Positions 34,224-42,763 of a stretch of DNA of 64,000 nucleotides are shown here, piece after piece. The notes beneath the pieces are model-generated. The model was not told the DNA's origin. It made no database searches and saw only the letters and a list, made by a program, of their open reading frames with translations. A program made the translations under genes and the position numbers. Location: the NCBI RefSeq assembly GCF_000711885.1, contig NZ_JONK01000001.1:62001-126000 (forward strand), read 5' to 3'. The stretch is from Chromobacterium haemolyticum DSM 19808 (GTDB lineage: Bacteria > Pseudomonadota > Gammaproteobacteria > Burkholderiales > Chromobacteriaceae). Within the stretch, counting starts at the first letter, position 1; every line of letters begins with the position of its first letter.

Positions 34224-35147
34224 ATGCGTATCAGCTCCAACACCATCTATCAGTCCGGCCTGAATAATATGCAGAGCTTGCAGGCCAGCATTTACAAGCT
34301 CACCATGCAGATCGACAATCAGCAGCGGGTGGTGACGCCGGCCGACGATCCGGTGGCCGCGGCGCGTATCCTGCTGCTCAGCCAGTCGCAGGGCCAGAAC
34401 AGCCAGTACATCACCAATACCCAGGCGGTCAGCTCTTGGCTGTCGCTGTCCGAGACCGCGATCAAAAGTTCGTCGGACCTGATGGCCAGCATGAAGAGCC
34501 TGGCGATTTCCGCCGGCAGCGGCGCGTTGAGCCCAACCGAACTGCAGGCGATTCAGAAGCAGTTGCAGGAAGGCATCACCGAGCTGACCACCTACGCCAA
34601 CTCCACCGACGGCCGCGGCAACTATTTGTTCAGCGGCAACAAGACCGACACGGTGCCTTATGTGGTGAGCCTGTCGGCGGTGCCGCCGGCCACTTACCAG
34701 GGCGATACCGGCCAGCGCAGCGTGCAGATCAGCGCTTCGCAGCAAATGACGATTTCCGATCCGGGCAGCACGGTGTTCGGCACGCCTAGCGGCAGCCCTA
34801 CGGCTGCCTTCGACGCCTTGCTGCAACTAAACACCCTGCTGGGCCAAAACCCGAAGCCGGCCAACTTCGGCACGCAGCTGAACAGCGCGATCAACGCCAT
34901 CGATTCGGCCCAGCAGCAGTTTTCTCTGTCCCTGGCGTCCATCGGCGCCCGCGGTCAGCAGAACGACAATATGCAGAATGTGGGGGGGAGCCTGAAGCTG
35001 CAGTACGCCAGCAGTATTGGCGATTTGCAGGATCTGGACATGCCGCAGGCGATCTCGGATTTCACCCTGGCGCAGACTTCGTTGAAATACAGCCAGCTGA
35101 CCTATAACAAGGTGACTCAGCTCTCGCTGTTCAACTATATCTCCTGA
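34224..35147 (+). CDS. flgL: Hook-filament junction protein FlgL
   Basis: This 307-residue flagellin-like protein has N-terminal RISSNTIYQSGLNNMQSLQASIYKL and QRVVTPADDPVAAARILLLSQ, with a C-terminal coiled helix DFTLAQTSLKYSQLTYNKVTQLSLFNYIS that forms the inner core. It connects FlgK to the filament. It is the last gene of the cluster before a terminator shared with the convergent EF-hand gene. Confidence 0.95.
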   Translation: MRISSNTIYQSGLNNMQSLQASIYKLTMQIDNQQRVVTPADDPVAAARILLLSQSQGQNSQYITNTQAVSSWLSLSETAIKSSSDLMASMKSLAISAGSGALSPTELQAIQKQLQEGITELTTYANSTDGRGNYLFSGNKTDTVPYVVSLSAVPPATYQGDTGQRSVQISASQQMTISDPGSTVFGTPSGSPTAAFDALLQLNTLLGQNPKPANFGTQLNSAINAIDSAQQQFSLSLASIGARGQQNDNMQNVGGSLKLQYASSIGDLQDLDMPQAISDFTLAQTSLKYSQLTYNKVTQLSLFNYIS

Positions 35148-35168
35148 CCGGCGTCCGCCGGATACGAC

Positions 35169-35190
35169 AAAGGCCGCGCAAGCGGCCTTT
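35169..35190. terminator. Terminator between flgL and the EF-hand gene
   Basis: AAAGGCCGC and GCGGCCTTT pair around GCAA. The stem has A and T runs at its base and lies between convergent genes, so it can serve both. Confidence 0.85.
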
Positions 35191-35211
35191 TGCTATTTTC
35201 CGCTGGCGGAT

Positions 35212-36234
35212 TCAACCGTAGACATCCACCTGGCTGACACGGCCGGCGCGGCCGTCTTCAGTCAGATAGACGCCGGAACGGCGGATGTCGGCCTGGGACT
35301 GATTGTCTGCGTTCTTGATGCTGAACGGACTGTCCACGCTGGGCAGCAGAATGGCGCCAATGCCCAACTCCTTCAAGCCCATCAATTGATCCTTGTCGCC
35401 GTCTCGGCCGGACCAGAGCTTCAATTGAGCGAACGCCGCGTCGCCGTCATCAAGCACCCCGTCGCCATTGCTGTCCAACTTGGCCAGATCGGCGAAACCG
35501 TTGCCCGACTGAGTGCCGAACAACTCGCTGCCATTGTTGATCTTGCCGTCGCCATTGCGGTCCAGCGCCAGCCAGCCGCCGTTGTTGATGAAGGGCAGTT
35601 GGCTTTGTTTGCCGTTGCTTTGCAGGTCGAAGCTGACGCTGGCGCCGCTGAAGCTGCCGGCGTCGTTGCCCAGGCTCAACATCAAGGGGTCGGTGGCGTG
35701 GCCGTTGCCAAACTGAAGAGTGCTGCTGCTGTGGTATTCGAAGCTGCGGCTCATTTGCACGTCCAGAGCGAAGTTGAACTCGCGGCCGTCTTGGGTCTTG
35801 ATCGAACCTTTGGCCGAAAACGCCAGGCTTTCACTTTCTTGGTAGTCGACGGTTTGTTTGAGTTCGCCGCCGGAGAGCAACTGCTGCGGAGCAGTCGAAG
35901 ATTGGCCGGAGCGTACAGGGCGGGAGTCGGCGGATTGCTCGTCCTTGCCGTCGTCTCTTTGCAGAGTGCCGTCGACCACTTTGAATTTAACGCCAAGCAC
36001 TTTTTCCAGAATGTCCTTGATCAGCCCCAGCATCGGCGTCATGCCATCGGAGAACGCCTTGTCCTGGGAACTGGCCTTGACGCCGTCGGAGCTCAGGCTG
36101 ACATCGGAGGAAGGCTTTGACGGCGGCGGGGAGGGGGGGAGCTGGGCCCAGGCGCGGCTTTGTTGTTGAACGCTGAGGCTTTGGCTGAAACTGTATTGGC
36201 TGCTCATCGACAGCGCCATGGACGCGACTCGCAT
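35212..36234 (-). CDS. EF-hand-type calcium-binding protein of unknown function
   Basis: The protein has 340 residues and no signal peptide. The N-terminus is Ser/Gln-rich (SSQYSFSQSLSVQQQS). Two calcium-loop-like motifs are visible: LDRNGDGKINNGSELFG near residue 223 and LDSNGDGVLDDGDAAF near 252. The preceding region FNFALDVQMSRSFEYHSS is beta-rich. I know such proteins as unnamed neighbours of flagellar or secretion genes in Proteobacteria. Convergence with flgL and absence of a signal raise the possibility of export through the flagellar system, which is speculative. Confidence 0.7.
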   Translation of the reverse strand: MRVASMALSMSSQYSFSQSLSVQQQSRAWAQLPPSPPPSKPSSDVSLSSDGVKASSQDKAFSDGMTPMLGLIKDILEKVLGVKFKVVDGTLQRDDGKDEQSADSRPVRSGQSSTAPQQLLSGGELKQTVDYQESESLAFSAKGSIKTQDGREFNFALDVQMSRSFEYHSSSTLQFGNGHATDPLMLSLGNDAGSFSGASVSFDLQSNGKQSQLPFINNGGWLALDRNGDGKINNGSELFGTQSGNGFADLAKLDSNGDGVLDDGDAAFAQLKLWSGRDGDKDQLMGLKELGIGAILLPSVDSPFSIKNADNQSQADIRRSGVYLTEDGRAGRVSQVDVYG

Positions 36235-36341
36235 TGCAGGCTCCGGAACGGAAGTGTAGGTGAACTGATATCGTCAATCCGGAACGGAACTTGATGGCGT
36301 GAAAATACCTAGCCGGCGGAGGGGCGGCTAGGTCAGGGGTT

Positions 36342-37091
36342 TCAATTGCGAGCGGGCTGGATACTCAGGGTTTCGATATGGTCGATCTGCATGATCTCGC
36401 GCGACAGGTCCACGACATTGACCAGGTCCCGCCGGTTTTGCGCAGAGACCAGAAAGCTCCATTCGGTGGCGTCCGGGCCGGCGTTCAGCGCAATGCTGTC
36501 CTCGTGCAGACGCACGCCGAAGCGAAGCAGGCCAGCGCTCAGCGTTTGCACCGTCCACTGGTATTCCGGCTTGAAGCGGATGACGATGAACAGGCTGAAG
36601 CGGCGCGGCAGCCGGTTTTCCATCTGATTGATGGAGAGCATGCACAGCACGCACAGTAAAGTAATGGCGATGGCGGCGGCATAGAAACCGACGCCGACCA
36701 GGATGCCAATCACCGAGGACATCCAGATTGAGGCGGCAGAGGTGAGGCCGCTGATGGACAGGCCTTCCTTCATGATCATACCTGCGCCCAGGAAGCCGAC
36801 GCCGGTCAGGACGCCTTGGGCCACGCGGGTCATGTCGCCGTGGGTCATGTCGGGGTAGAGCCCGCCGTACCAGTAGCCGGAATACCCGACGATGCTGATG
36901 GCCGCGGCGGAGGCCATGGACACCAGGCCGTAGGTGCGCATGCCGGCGGCGCGGCCGTTGAACCAGCGCTCGTAACCCACCAAGCAGCCCAGCAGGAGGC
37001 CGCCGAGCAAGTTAAGCGTGATGAGCAGATTGATTTCCCACTTGGGGGTAGACCAGTATCGGCTGATCAGTTCGGCGAACGAGATATCCAT
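36342..37091 (-). CDS. MgtC/SapB family membrane protein
   Basis: This inner-membrane protein of 249 residues has about five helices in its first 155 residues: LGCLVGYERWFNGRAAGMRTYGLVSMASA near 35 and VAQGVLTGVGFLGAGMIMKEGLSISGLTSAASIWMSS near 90 (landmarks GRAAGMRTYGLV, GFLGAGMIM). A soluble C-terminal ACT-like domain follows. MgtC proteins help growth at low magnesium and inside hosts, partly by acting on the ATP synthase. The start at 37091 (MDISFAELISRY) gives the normal length. I saw no magnesium-sensing leader. Confidence 0.9.
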   Translation of the reverse strand: MDISFAELISRYWSTPKWEINLLITLNLLGGLLLGCLVGYERWFNGRAAGMRTYGLVSMASAAAISIVGYSGYWYGGLYPDMTHGDMTRVAQGVLTGVGFLGAGMIMKEGLSISGLTSAASIWMSSVIGILVGVGFYAAAIAITLLCVLCMLSINQMENRLPRRFSLFIVIRFKPEYQWTVQTLSAGLLRFGVRLHEDSIALNAGPDATEWSFLVSAQNRRDLVNVVDLSREIMQIDHIETLSIQPARN

Positions 37092-37161
37092 GCATGCTCC
37101 ATTGGCGCTTAGGCTGGTGCGCCGACGATAACAAGTTGCGGTGGCGAGCGCCACCGCCGTT

Positions 37162-38562
37162 TTAGCGTGGCAGCCATTCTGCGGCGTGGCTGCCCAGCGG
37201 CGTCGAAGGCAGCACCCAATGCGCTGGAGTTAAGGATAGTTGGGCAGCATGGCGGACGGCGCGCAAGGCGCCGAAGCCGGACGGGTAGTCGGCCAGCCAG
37301 GGCGCTATCTGCTCAAGGCCGGGGTCCGCGGCGGCGCAGCCGGCGCTGTCTGCGCCAAGCTGTCGCAGCCAGTGTCCGGTTTGCGCTAGTGAAACCCTAA
37401 CCTGCCAACTGCCGCCTTCTTGCGCTTGGCGGGCAAGCGCGGCGATGACGCCGAAAGCCAGCAGATAGCCGGCGGCATGGTCCAGCGCCTGAGCCGGCAG
37501 CGCGCGCGGCCGCTCGTCGTCGAAAGCCTTCGCCTCGGCGTGATTGAAGCCGCTGGCGGTCTGAACCAGGGAGTCGAAGCCGCGCCGCTCGGCCCAGGGG
37601 CCGGTGTGGCCATAGGCGGACAGCGAGGCGTAGACGATGCCCGGACGCAGGCGCGCGGCCTGTTCCGGGCCGAAACCGAGCGCGGCGAGGCCGCCGGGCC
37701 GATAGCCTTGGATGAAGACATCGGCCTCGGCCAGCAGGCGCCGCAGCTGTTCGCCATCGGCGGCCTGGCGCAAGTCCAGCTCGGCATTGCGCTTGCCGCG
37801 GCCGGTGTCGATGTCCAGCGGCGGGATGGACGGCAGTCGCGGCGAAGTGACGCGCAACACGTCGGCGCCATGCGCTGCCAGCACCCGGCCGCCTACCGGG
37901 CCGGCGATGATGCGGGTCAGGTCCAGCACGCGTATGCCTTGCAAGGGGCGTGGCGCGAAGGGACGTGCCAGCGGCGGCGCATCGCCGATGCGCTCTATGT
38001 CAAATAAGGGCAAGGCGGCGACGGCCTGCCCCTGCGGGTGGCGGTCCCACTCGTTGAAACTGCGCATCGCCGTGGCCACCAGGCCGCGTTCGGCTACCGC
38101 CTGTTCAAACTCGAAAGCCCGCCAGCCTTGCAAGGCGGCGGCCACGCTGTCCTTGTCATGACGGCAACCCAGCAAGCGCAGGATCCCATCGCGATGATGA
38201 GGGAAATTCGTATGGATGCGCACCCAGCGGCCATCGCCGCAACGATAGGGGCCGGCAATGGCGTCCCATAGTTCAGGCGCCGGCGCGCCATCGACGCGCA
38301 GATAGCGTTCGCTGCGGAATTCGGCGGCGGCGTGAGCCAGGTCGACTGTGACGGTTTGAGCCGCGCCGCCGCGCAGACGCCAGAACTCCGCCGCCATCAG
38401 CGCGCTGGCGGCAATGCTGGCCTGGGCCAAGGCGCCGACCGCGAAAGAGGAAGGCAACGGCGCCGGGCCAGTCGGCAACTGGGCGCGTTCCAGCGCGGAG
38501 GGGTCGAGGGCGGCGGCGGCCCAGAGCTGGGCCAGGGCCTGTTGGCCGTTGAGTGTGGTCAT
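37162..38562 (-). CDS. CaiB/BaiF family CoA transferase (class III)
   Basis: The protein has 466 residues. The C-terminal half carries the family core: GIRVLDLTRIIAGPVGGRVLAAHGADVLRV near 225, DVFIQGYRPGGLAALGFG near 300, YASLSAYGHTGPWAERRGFDSLVQTASG near 330, and QALDHAAGYLLAFGVIAAL near 380, where the Asp is the expected acyl carrier. The N-terminal 200 residues are a divergent second copy-like region. It moves CoA between carboxylic acids; the substrate is unknown. The ATG at 38562 (MTTLNGQQALAQ) is preferred. It stands alone, opposite the flagellin gene. Confidence 0.88.
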   Translation of the reverse strand: MTTLNGQQALAQLWAAAALDPSALERAQLPTGPAPLPSSFAVGALAQASIAASALMAAEFWRLRGGAAQTVTVDLAHAAAEFRSERYLRVDGAPAPELWDAIAGPYRCGDGRWVRIHTNFPHHRDGILRLLGCRHDKDSVAAALQGWRAFEFEQAVAERGLVATAMRSFNEWDRHPQGQAVAALPLFDIERIGDAPPLARPFAPRPLQGIRVLDLTRIIAGPVGGRVLAAHGADVLRVTSPRLPSIPPLDIDTGRGKRNAELDLRQAADGEQLRRLLAEADVFIQGYRPGGLAALGFGPEQAARLRPGIVYASLSAYGHTGPWAERRGFDSLVQTASGFNHAEAKAFDDERPRALPAQALDHAAGYLLAFGVIAALARQAQEGGSWQVRVSLAQTGHWLRQLGADSAGCAAADPGLEQIAPWLADYPSGFGALRAVRHAAQLSLTPAHWVLPSTPLGSHAAEWLPR

Positions 38563-38652
38563 GGCGGTGTGGAGGCTGTGCTTATGACATTGATCTTTCA
38601 ACAGCCCGCGCCCCTTCGTCAAGCAATGTGATTTTTCACGCTGGCCGTGTGT

Positions 38653-38679
38653 TTAAGTTTGGCGCGCGGCGGCCGCCTT
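38653..38679 (+). promoter_or_regulatory. Candidate sigma-28 promoter of the flagellin gene
   Basis: TTAA, 15 bases beginning GTTT, then GCCGCCTT. The -35 half fits sigma-28 well, but the -10 half matches only in GCCG. It lies 57 bases before the flagellin start. Other late flagellar promoters are not seen here. Confidence 0.45.
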
Positions 38680-38736
38680 GTGAGGGTGACGGCAGCGATG
38701 CCGGACCAACCAACCTGACTTCTGGAGCACAAAGCT

Positions 38737-39768
38737 ATGCTGAGCCTGCACACCAATATCGCCGCACTGAATACCAAGTCCAACCTGACCGGCACCCAAA
38801 CCGCGCTGTCCACTTCGATGACCCGTCTGGGCACCGGCTTCCGCATCAACTCCGCCATGGACGATGCCGCCGGCCTGCAGATTGCTACCCGTCTGGACGC
38901 GCAAAGCCGCGGCATGCAAGTGGCGATGAAGAACGCCCAGAACGGCATCTCCATGCTGCAAACCGCAGAAGGCGCGCTGAACGAAGTGTCAAACATTCTG
39001 CAGCGCATGAAGGACCTGTCCACCGAAGGCGCCAACGCCACCTCCACCAAGGCCGACAAGAGCGCGATGCAGTCCGAATTTGCCGAACTGGGCAAGGAAC
39101 TGACCAACATCATGAAGAACACGTCCTTCGGCGGTGAAAAACTGCTGCAAGGCGGCAAGCTGACCGAAGAGATGAAGTTCCAGATCGGCGCGTCGGCCGA
39201 CGAGTCCATGACGGTGAACATGAAGGATGGCATGACCGCGTTGAACAACGCGCTGGGCAGCGTTTCCAAAACCTTCTTCAAGGATGACGCCGCAGGTACC
39301 GCCTACGCAGCAGCAGTCAAGACCGCTACCGACGCGATGCCGGCTCTGGTTACCGCGACCGACACCGCTAAAACGGCTTACGATGCCGATCCGACCGATG
39401 GCGCCAAGAAAACCGCTTACGAAACCGCGCTGAAGGCTCAGCAAGACGGCCAAGCCGCTCTGGACAAAGCCGCCAAGGGCGATGAAATCGGTAAAGCCGA
39501 CACCATCAACACCATCCAGGCCGCTCTGGATTCGGTAGGCTCGGTTCGCTCCTCCCTGGGCGCCAACGCCAACCGTCTGGACCACGTGAACAACAACCTG
39601 GCCAACGTGAACAACAACACTCTGGCCGCCAAGGGTCGTATCATGGACACCGACTACGCCAACGAAAGCGCCAGCATGACCTCCAAGCAAATGCTGATGC
39701 AAGCCGGCACTTCCATGCTGAAGCAAAGCGGCAGCATGAGCAGCCTGGCCATGTCCCTGCTGCAGTAA
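38737..39768 (+). CDS. fliC: Flagellin
   Basis: This filament subunit of 343 residues has N-terminal core LSLHTNIAALNTKSNLTGTQ, RLGTGFRINSAMDDAAGLQIATRL and QNGISMLQTAEGALNEVSNILQRMKDLS, and C-terminal core RLDHVNNNLANVNNNTLAAKGRIMDTDYANESASMTSKQMLMQAGTSML (landmarks only). The central 110 residues are short, Ala/Lys/Thr-rich and low in complexity, so the outer domain is small. The codon choice is cleaner than that of neighbours, as expected for a highly expressed gene. It is monocistronic with a terminator. Whether it builds the polar or a lateral filament cannot be told here. Confidence 0.95.
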   Translation: MLSLHTNIAALNTKSNLTGTQTALSTSMTRLGTGFRINSAMDDAAGLQIATRLDAQSRGMQVAMKNAQNGISMLQTAEGALNEVSNILQRMKDLSTEGANATSTKADKSAMQSEFAELGKELTNIMKNTSFGGEKLLQGGKLTEEMKFQIGASADESMTVNMKDGMTALNNALGSVSKTFFKDDAAGTAYAAAVKTATDAMPALVTATDTAKTAYDADPTDGAKKTAYETALKAQQDGQAALDKAAKGDEIGKADTINTIQAALDSVGSVRSSLGANANRLDHVNNNLANVNNNTLAAKGRIMDTDYANESASMTSKQMLMQAGTSMLKQSGSMSSLAMSLLQ

Positions 39769-39802
39769 TCGCGACTCCGCGTCGATTATCCGGCGCGTAT
39801 CC

Positions 39803-39836
39803 AAAGCCAGCTGCGTATGCGGCTGGCTTTTTTGCG
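39803..39836 (+). terminator. Intrinsic terminator after flagellin
   Basis: AAAGCCAGC and GCTGGCTTT pair around TGCGTATGCG and are followed by six T. Confidence 0.9.
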
Positions 39837-39869
39837 TCATGTGAGCGGTTTTTTTGAAGGAGCAAGGCT

Positions 39870-40832
39870 ATTTCAATCCGAGCGATCACGGCGGCGGCTC
39901 CGGTCACGCCGAGCGCGCCGATTTCGAACGGCGCGCAGCCGGGCGCGGAGCTTGCGCCGGGCCGGCAGTGGCAGGCGGTGCTAAGCCGAGCCGCTGACGG
40001 CCGGCCGCTGTTGAGCGGCGACGGCATCCAGTTGGCGCTGCCGGCCTGGCCGCAAGGCGCGGCCGAACTGACGCCCGGCGCGGTGCTGAAAGTGCTGGTG
40101 CTGGCCACCCAGCCGCAGCTGAAGCTGTCGCTGCAGTTGGAGCGTCAGGGCGCGGCGCCTGAAGGCGAAACGCCGGCGCGCGCCTGGCAGCTGGAGCAGG
40201 CCGCCATGCCCAGGCTGGAGAAGCCGCAGCCGGCCGCCGCGGAGCTGGCCCAGGCCTGGCGGCAGGCTTTGCTGGGACGGCTGACGCAGGCGGCGGCGCA
40301 ATTCCAGCAGGCAGGCGGCAGCCATCTGCCCGGAGTCTTGCTGCAACAATTGCCGGAGCTGGCCTTGGCCGGAGTGCGCAATGCCGCCGGCGAGCCGCCC
40401 CTGCCGTTGACGCTGCCGTTCTGGCTATGGGGCGGACCGGCGCTGACGCTGAGCGTGGAGGATGCGCTGGAGCGCGAGTCCGAGCCGGAGCTGGACGAAT
40501 TGGACCTGCTGCTATGGCTGACGGTGCCGGGAATCGGCGCATTCTGCCTGCGCATCCGGCGTGTGGTGGCCGGGGTGGCTCTAGCCTTTGTGGCGGAGGG
40601 GGAGGTGTGTCGCGCCTTGCGTCGGCGTCTGCCGGAGATTGAGGCCGCGGTTGAGCGAGGGGGCGGCAAGCTAACCGCCTGCCTGATCGGCGAGCGCATG
40701 CCATGGAGCGGGTTGGCGATCAGCCGGCATGGCGCGACGGGTTTGCAGGCGCAGCGTCTGTCGCCGCTGCTGTTTGCCGTGGCGGCGGAAGTGGCCGGTC
40801 AATTGCTGGCGGGGAATGGCGTGCCGTTTTGA
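39870..40832 (+). CDS. FliK-like hook-length-control domain protein, apparent AUU start
   Basis: Read from 39870 the protein has 320 residues. The C-terminal third resembles the FliK C-terminal domain: LDLLLWLTVPGIGAFCLRIRR, ALAFVAEGEVCRALRRRLPEIEAAVERGGGKL. The middle is Gln/Ala/Leu-rich. The frame opens after a TGA at 39855 and contains no ATG, GTG or TTG before GTG 39978, yet an ideal AAGGAG lies seven bases before ATT at 39870. The reading SIRAITAAAPVTPSAPISNG looks like a natural N-terminus. AUU initiation is therefore likely, with GTG 39978 as the alternative. It follows flagellin by 101 bases. Confidence 0.65.
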   Translation: MSIRAITAAAPVTPSAPISNGAQPGAELAPGRQWQAVLSRAADGRPLLSGDGIQLALPAWPQGAAELTPGAVLKVLVLATQPQLKLSLQLERQGAAPEGETPARAWQLEQAAMPRLEKPQPAAAELAQAWRQALLGRLTQAAAQFQQAGGSHLPGVLLQQLPELALAGVRNAAGEPPLPLTLPFWLWGGPALTLSVEDALERESEPELDELDLLLWLTVPGIGAFCLRIRRVVAGVALAFVAEGEVCRALRRRLPEIEAAVERGGGKLTACLIGERMPWSGLAISRHGATGLQAQRLSPLLFAVAAEVAGQLLAGNGVPF

Positions 40833-40857
40833 CCCGGCTGTGGTCTATAGTGGGTCC

Positions 40858-41940
40858 ATGTTGCGCCTTCTCATGCTGCTTCTGTGTCTGCTTAGCGTGG
40901 ACTTCGCCGTCGGCGGCTCTACGGATGCCGGCGTTGACGCTCCACAAGCGAGGGAAAATCCGGCGCGGGAGTGGATCGAGTGGGATGGTCCGGTCAGCGG
41001 CCCGGCGGCAGAGCCTGGCCGCAGCGTCTGGTTTTTGGCCTCGGATCTGCGCAACGGCGGCGTGGTTGGGGTGTACCGGGGGTTGGCCGAGGCCGGACGT
41101 TTATTGGGCTGGCGCTTGACGCTGTTGGATGGTCAGGGGCAGCGGAGTTCGCTGCTCCAGTTTCTGGAAAGCGCGCAACGGGAACGGCCGGCCGCCGTGG
41201 CCTTGGGGGGCTTCGACGCTCAGGAGTTTTTGCCGCAGATCCAACGCTTGCATGCGCAAGGCGTGATTGTGCTTGGCTGGCATGCCGGCGAGAAGCCCGG
41301 CCCCTTGCCCGGTGTGTTGTTCACCAATATCTCAACCAGCCCCTTGGCCGCGGCGCAAGCCGCCGCCGACTACATCGTGGCCAGCAGCCGCGGTCCGGTC
41401 GGGGTGGTGTTGTTCACCGATAGCCGTTTCGCCATCGCCACCGCCAAAACCAGGCAAGCGGTGAGGCAACTGCAAGCGTGCCAGCGCTGCAAGGTTTTGG
41501 CGGTGGAGGACATTTCGCTGGCCCAGGTCCAGCTGCTGCTGCCGGATAAGGTGGCGGAGCTGTATCAGCGCCACGGCAAGGCCTGGACCCACAGCATAGG
41601 CATCAACGACTTGTATTACGATTCCATCGGCCATCCGCTGGGGAAGCTTAACGCCTCCGTCGTGAATATCTCGCTGGGGGACGGCTCGCTGAGTGCGATG
41701 AGACGGATTCGAGCGGGCTTGATGCAGGAGGCGACCATTGCCGAACCCCTGCATCTGCATGGTTGGCAGATGGCCGACGAGCTGAACCGGGCCTTTGCCG
41801 GGCAGCCGCCCAGTCTTTACATCACCCAGCCGCATTTGCTGGTCAAACGGACGATACGCGATAGTTATCTGAGCATTGGTTACGACCCGGACAACGGTTA
41901 CCGCCGCGCCTATGCGGCCATCTGGTTTCCGCGGCATTGA
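40858..41940 (+). CDS. Periplasmic-binding-protein-like protein (type 1 sugar-binding fold)
   Basis: The protein has 360 residues, with a signal segment MLRLLMLLLCLLSVDFAVGG. The mature part has the type 1 fold: VWFLASDLRNGGVVGVYRGLAEAGRLLGW near 58, AVALGGFDAQEFLPQIQRLHAQGVIVLGWHAG near 110, and LFTNISTSPLAAAQAAADYIV near 150. It resembles ribose-type binding proteins, but no ABC transporter genes adjoin, so it may serve a sensor or chemoreceptor encoded elsewhere. The ATG at 40858 lacks a clear ribosome site and lies 25 bases after the FliK-like gene. Confidence 0.7.
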   Translation: MLRLLMLLLCLLSVDFAVGGSTDAGVDAPQARENPAREWIEWDGPVSGPAAEPGRSVWFLASDLRNGGVVGVYRGLAEAGRLLGWRLTLLDGQGQRSSLLQFLESAQRERPAAVALGGFDAQEFLPQIQRLHAQGVIVLGWHAGEKPGPLPGVLFTNISTSPLAAAQAAADYIVASSRGPVGVVLFTDSRFAIATAKTRQAVRQLQACQRCKVLAVEDISLAQVQLLLPDKVAELYQRHGKAWTHSIGINDLYYDSIGHPLGKLNASVVNISLGDGSLSAMRRIRAGLMQEATIAEPLHLHGWQMADELNRAFAGQPPSLYITQPHLLVKRTIRDSYLSIGYDPDNGYRRAYAAIWFPRH

Positions 41941-41955
41941 TTTGCCGGGCATCGC

Positions 41956-42759
41956 ATGTTTAACTGGCGCCAAGTCAACGCATTGTCATTTCCCATGGTT
42001 TCCTCGATTTCCACGCAAGTATTGGTCCACTTGGTCTTGGGCTCCTTGCTATTGCCGCCGCTGAACATGTTGCTGCTGATGTCGCTAGGACTGTGGCTGC
42101 GCCGCCGCTGGCGGCGCTTGGGGGCCTGCCTGCTGATTTTGGGCATGGCCGGCCTGTACGCCTTGAGCACGCCGATAACCGCGATGTGGCTGAACCGCAG
42201 CCTGGAACGTTATCCGGTGATCAGCACCGAGCAACTGAACCGGGTGGAAGCTATTGTGGTGTTGTCCGGCGGCAAGAAGCCGGCGCCCGAGTACGGCGGG
42301 ATGGAGCCCGGCGCGGATTCGTTGGCGCGGCTGCGTTACGCCGCGCGGTTGGCGCGACAAAGCGGCAAGCCGATCCTGCTGACCGGCGGCGCGCCGATGG
42401 GCGGGGAAGCGGAGGCCGAGGTGATGGCTAGGGTTCTGCGCGAGGAGTACGGCATTGCCCCGCGTTGGGTGGAGGCGCGCTCCAACACCACGCTGGAAAA
42501 CGCTCGATATTCCGCCGGCCTATTGCATGCCGCCGGGATCAAGCGGATTGCGTTGGTCAGCCAGGGCTGGCATTTGCGCCGGGCCTTGCCGTTTTTCCAG
42601 CGCCAGGCTCTGGACGTGACGGCCGCCCCAACCGCCTTCATCCGTTACGATGGAGGCGGCGTGGCCTGGTTTCTGCCCAGCGGACGGTCGATGCAGGAAT
42701 GTCACGCCGCGCTGCGGGAGTGGCTGGGCATCTTGTTTTACCGGATGAAAGGAGAGTAG
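41956..42759 (+). CDS. YdcF/ElyC family (DUF218) envelope protein
   Basis: This 267-residue protein has two N-terminal membrane helices (about 25-45 and 52-72) and a periplasmic DUF218 domain: AIVVLSGGKKPAPEYGG near 98, LLTGGAPMGGEAEAEVM near 140, and ARSNTTLENARYSAGLL near 170, with a conserved His in SQGWHLRRALPFF. ElyC-type proteins take part in envelope and peptidoglycan or lipid-carrier homeostasis. The start could also be the ATG at 41995 (MVSSISTQ). It is followed after four bases by an AraC regulator. Confidence 0.88.
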   Translation: MFNWRQVNALSFPMVSSISTQVLVHLVLGSLLLPPLNMLLLMSLGLWLRRRWRRLGACLLILGMAGLYALSTPITAMWLNRSLERYPVISTEQLNRVEAIVVLSGGKKPAPEYGGMEPGADSLARLRYAARLARQSGKPILLTGGAPMGGEAEAEVMARVLREEYGIAPRWVEARSNTTLENARYSAGLLHAAGIKRIALVSQGWHLRRALPFFQRQALDVTAAPTAFIRYDGGGVAWFLPSGRSMQECHAALREWLGILFYRMKGE

Positions 42760-42763
42760 AGCG

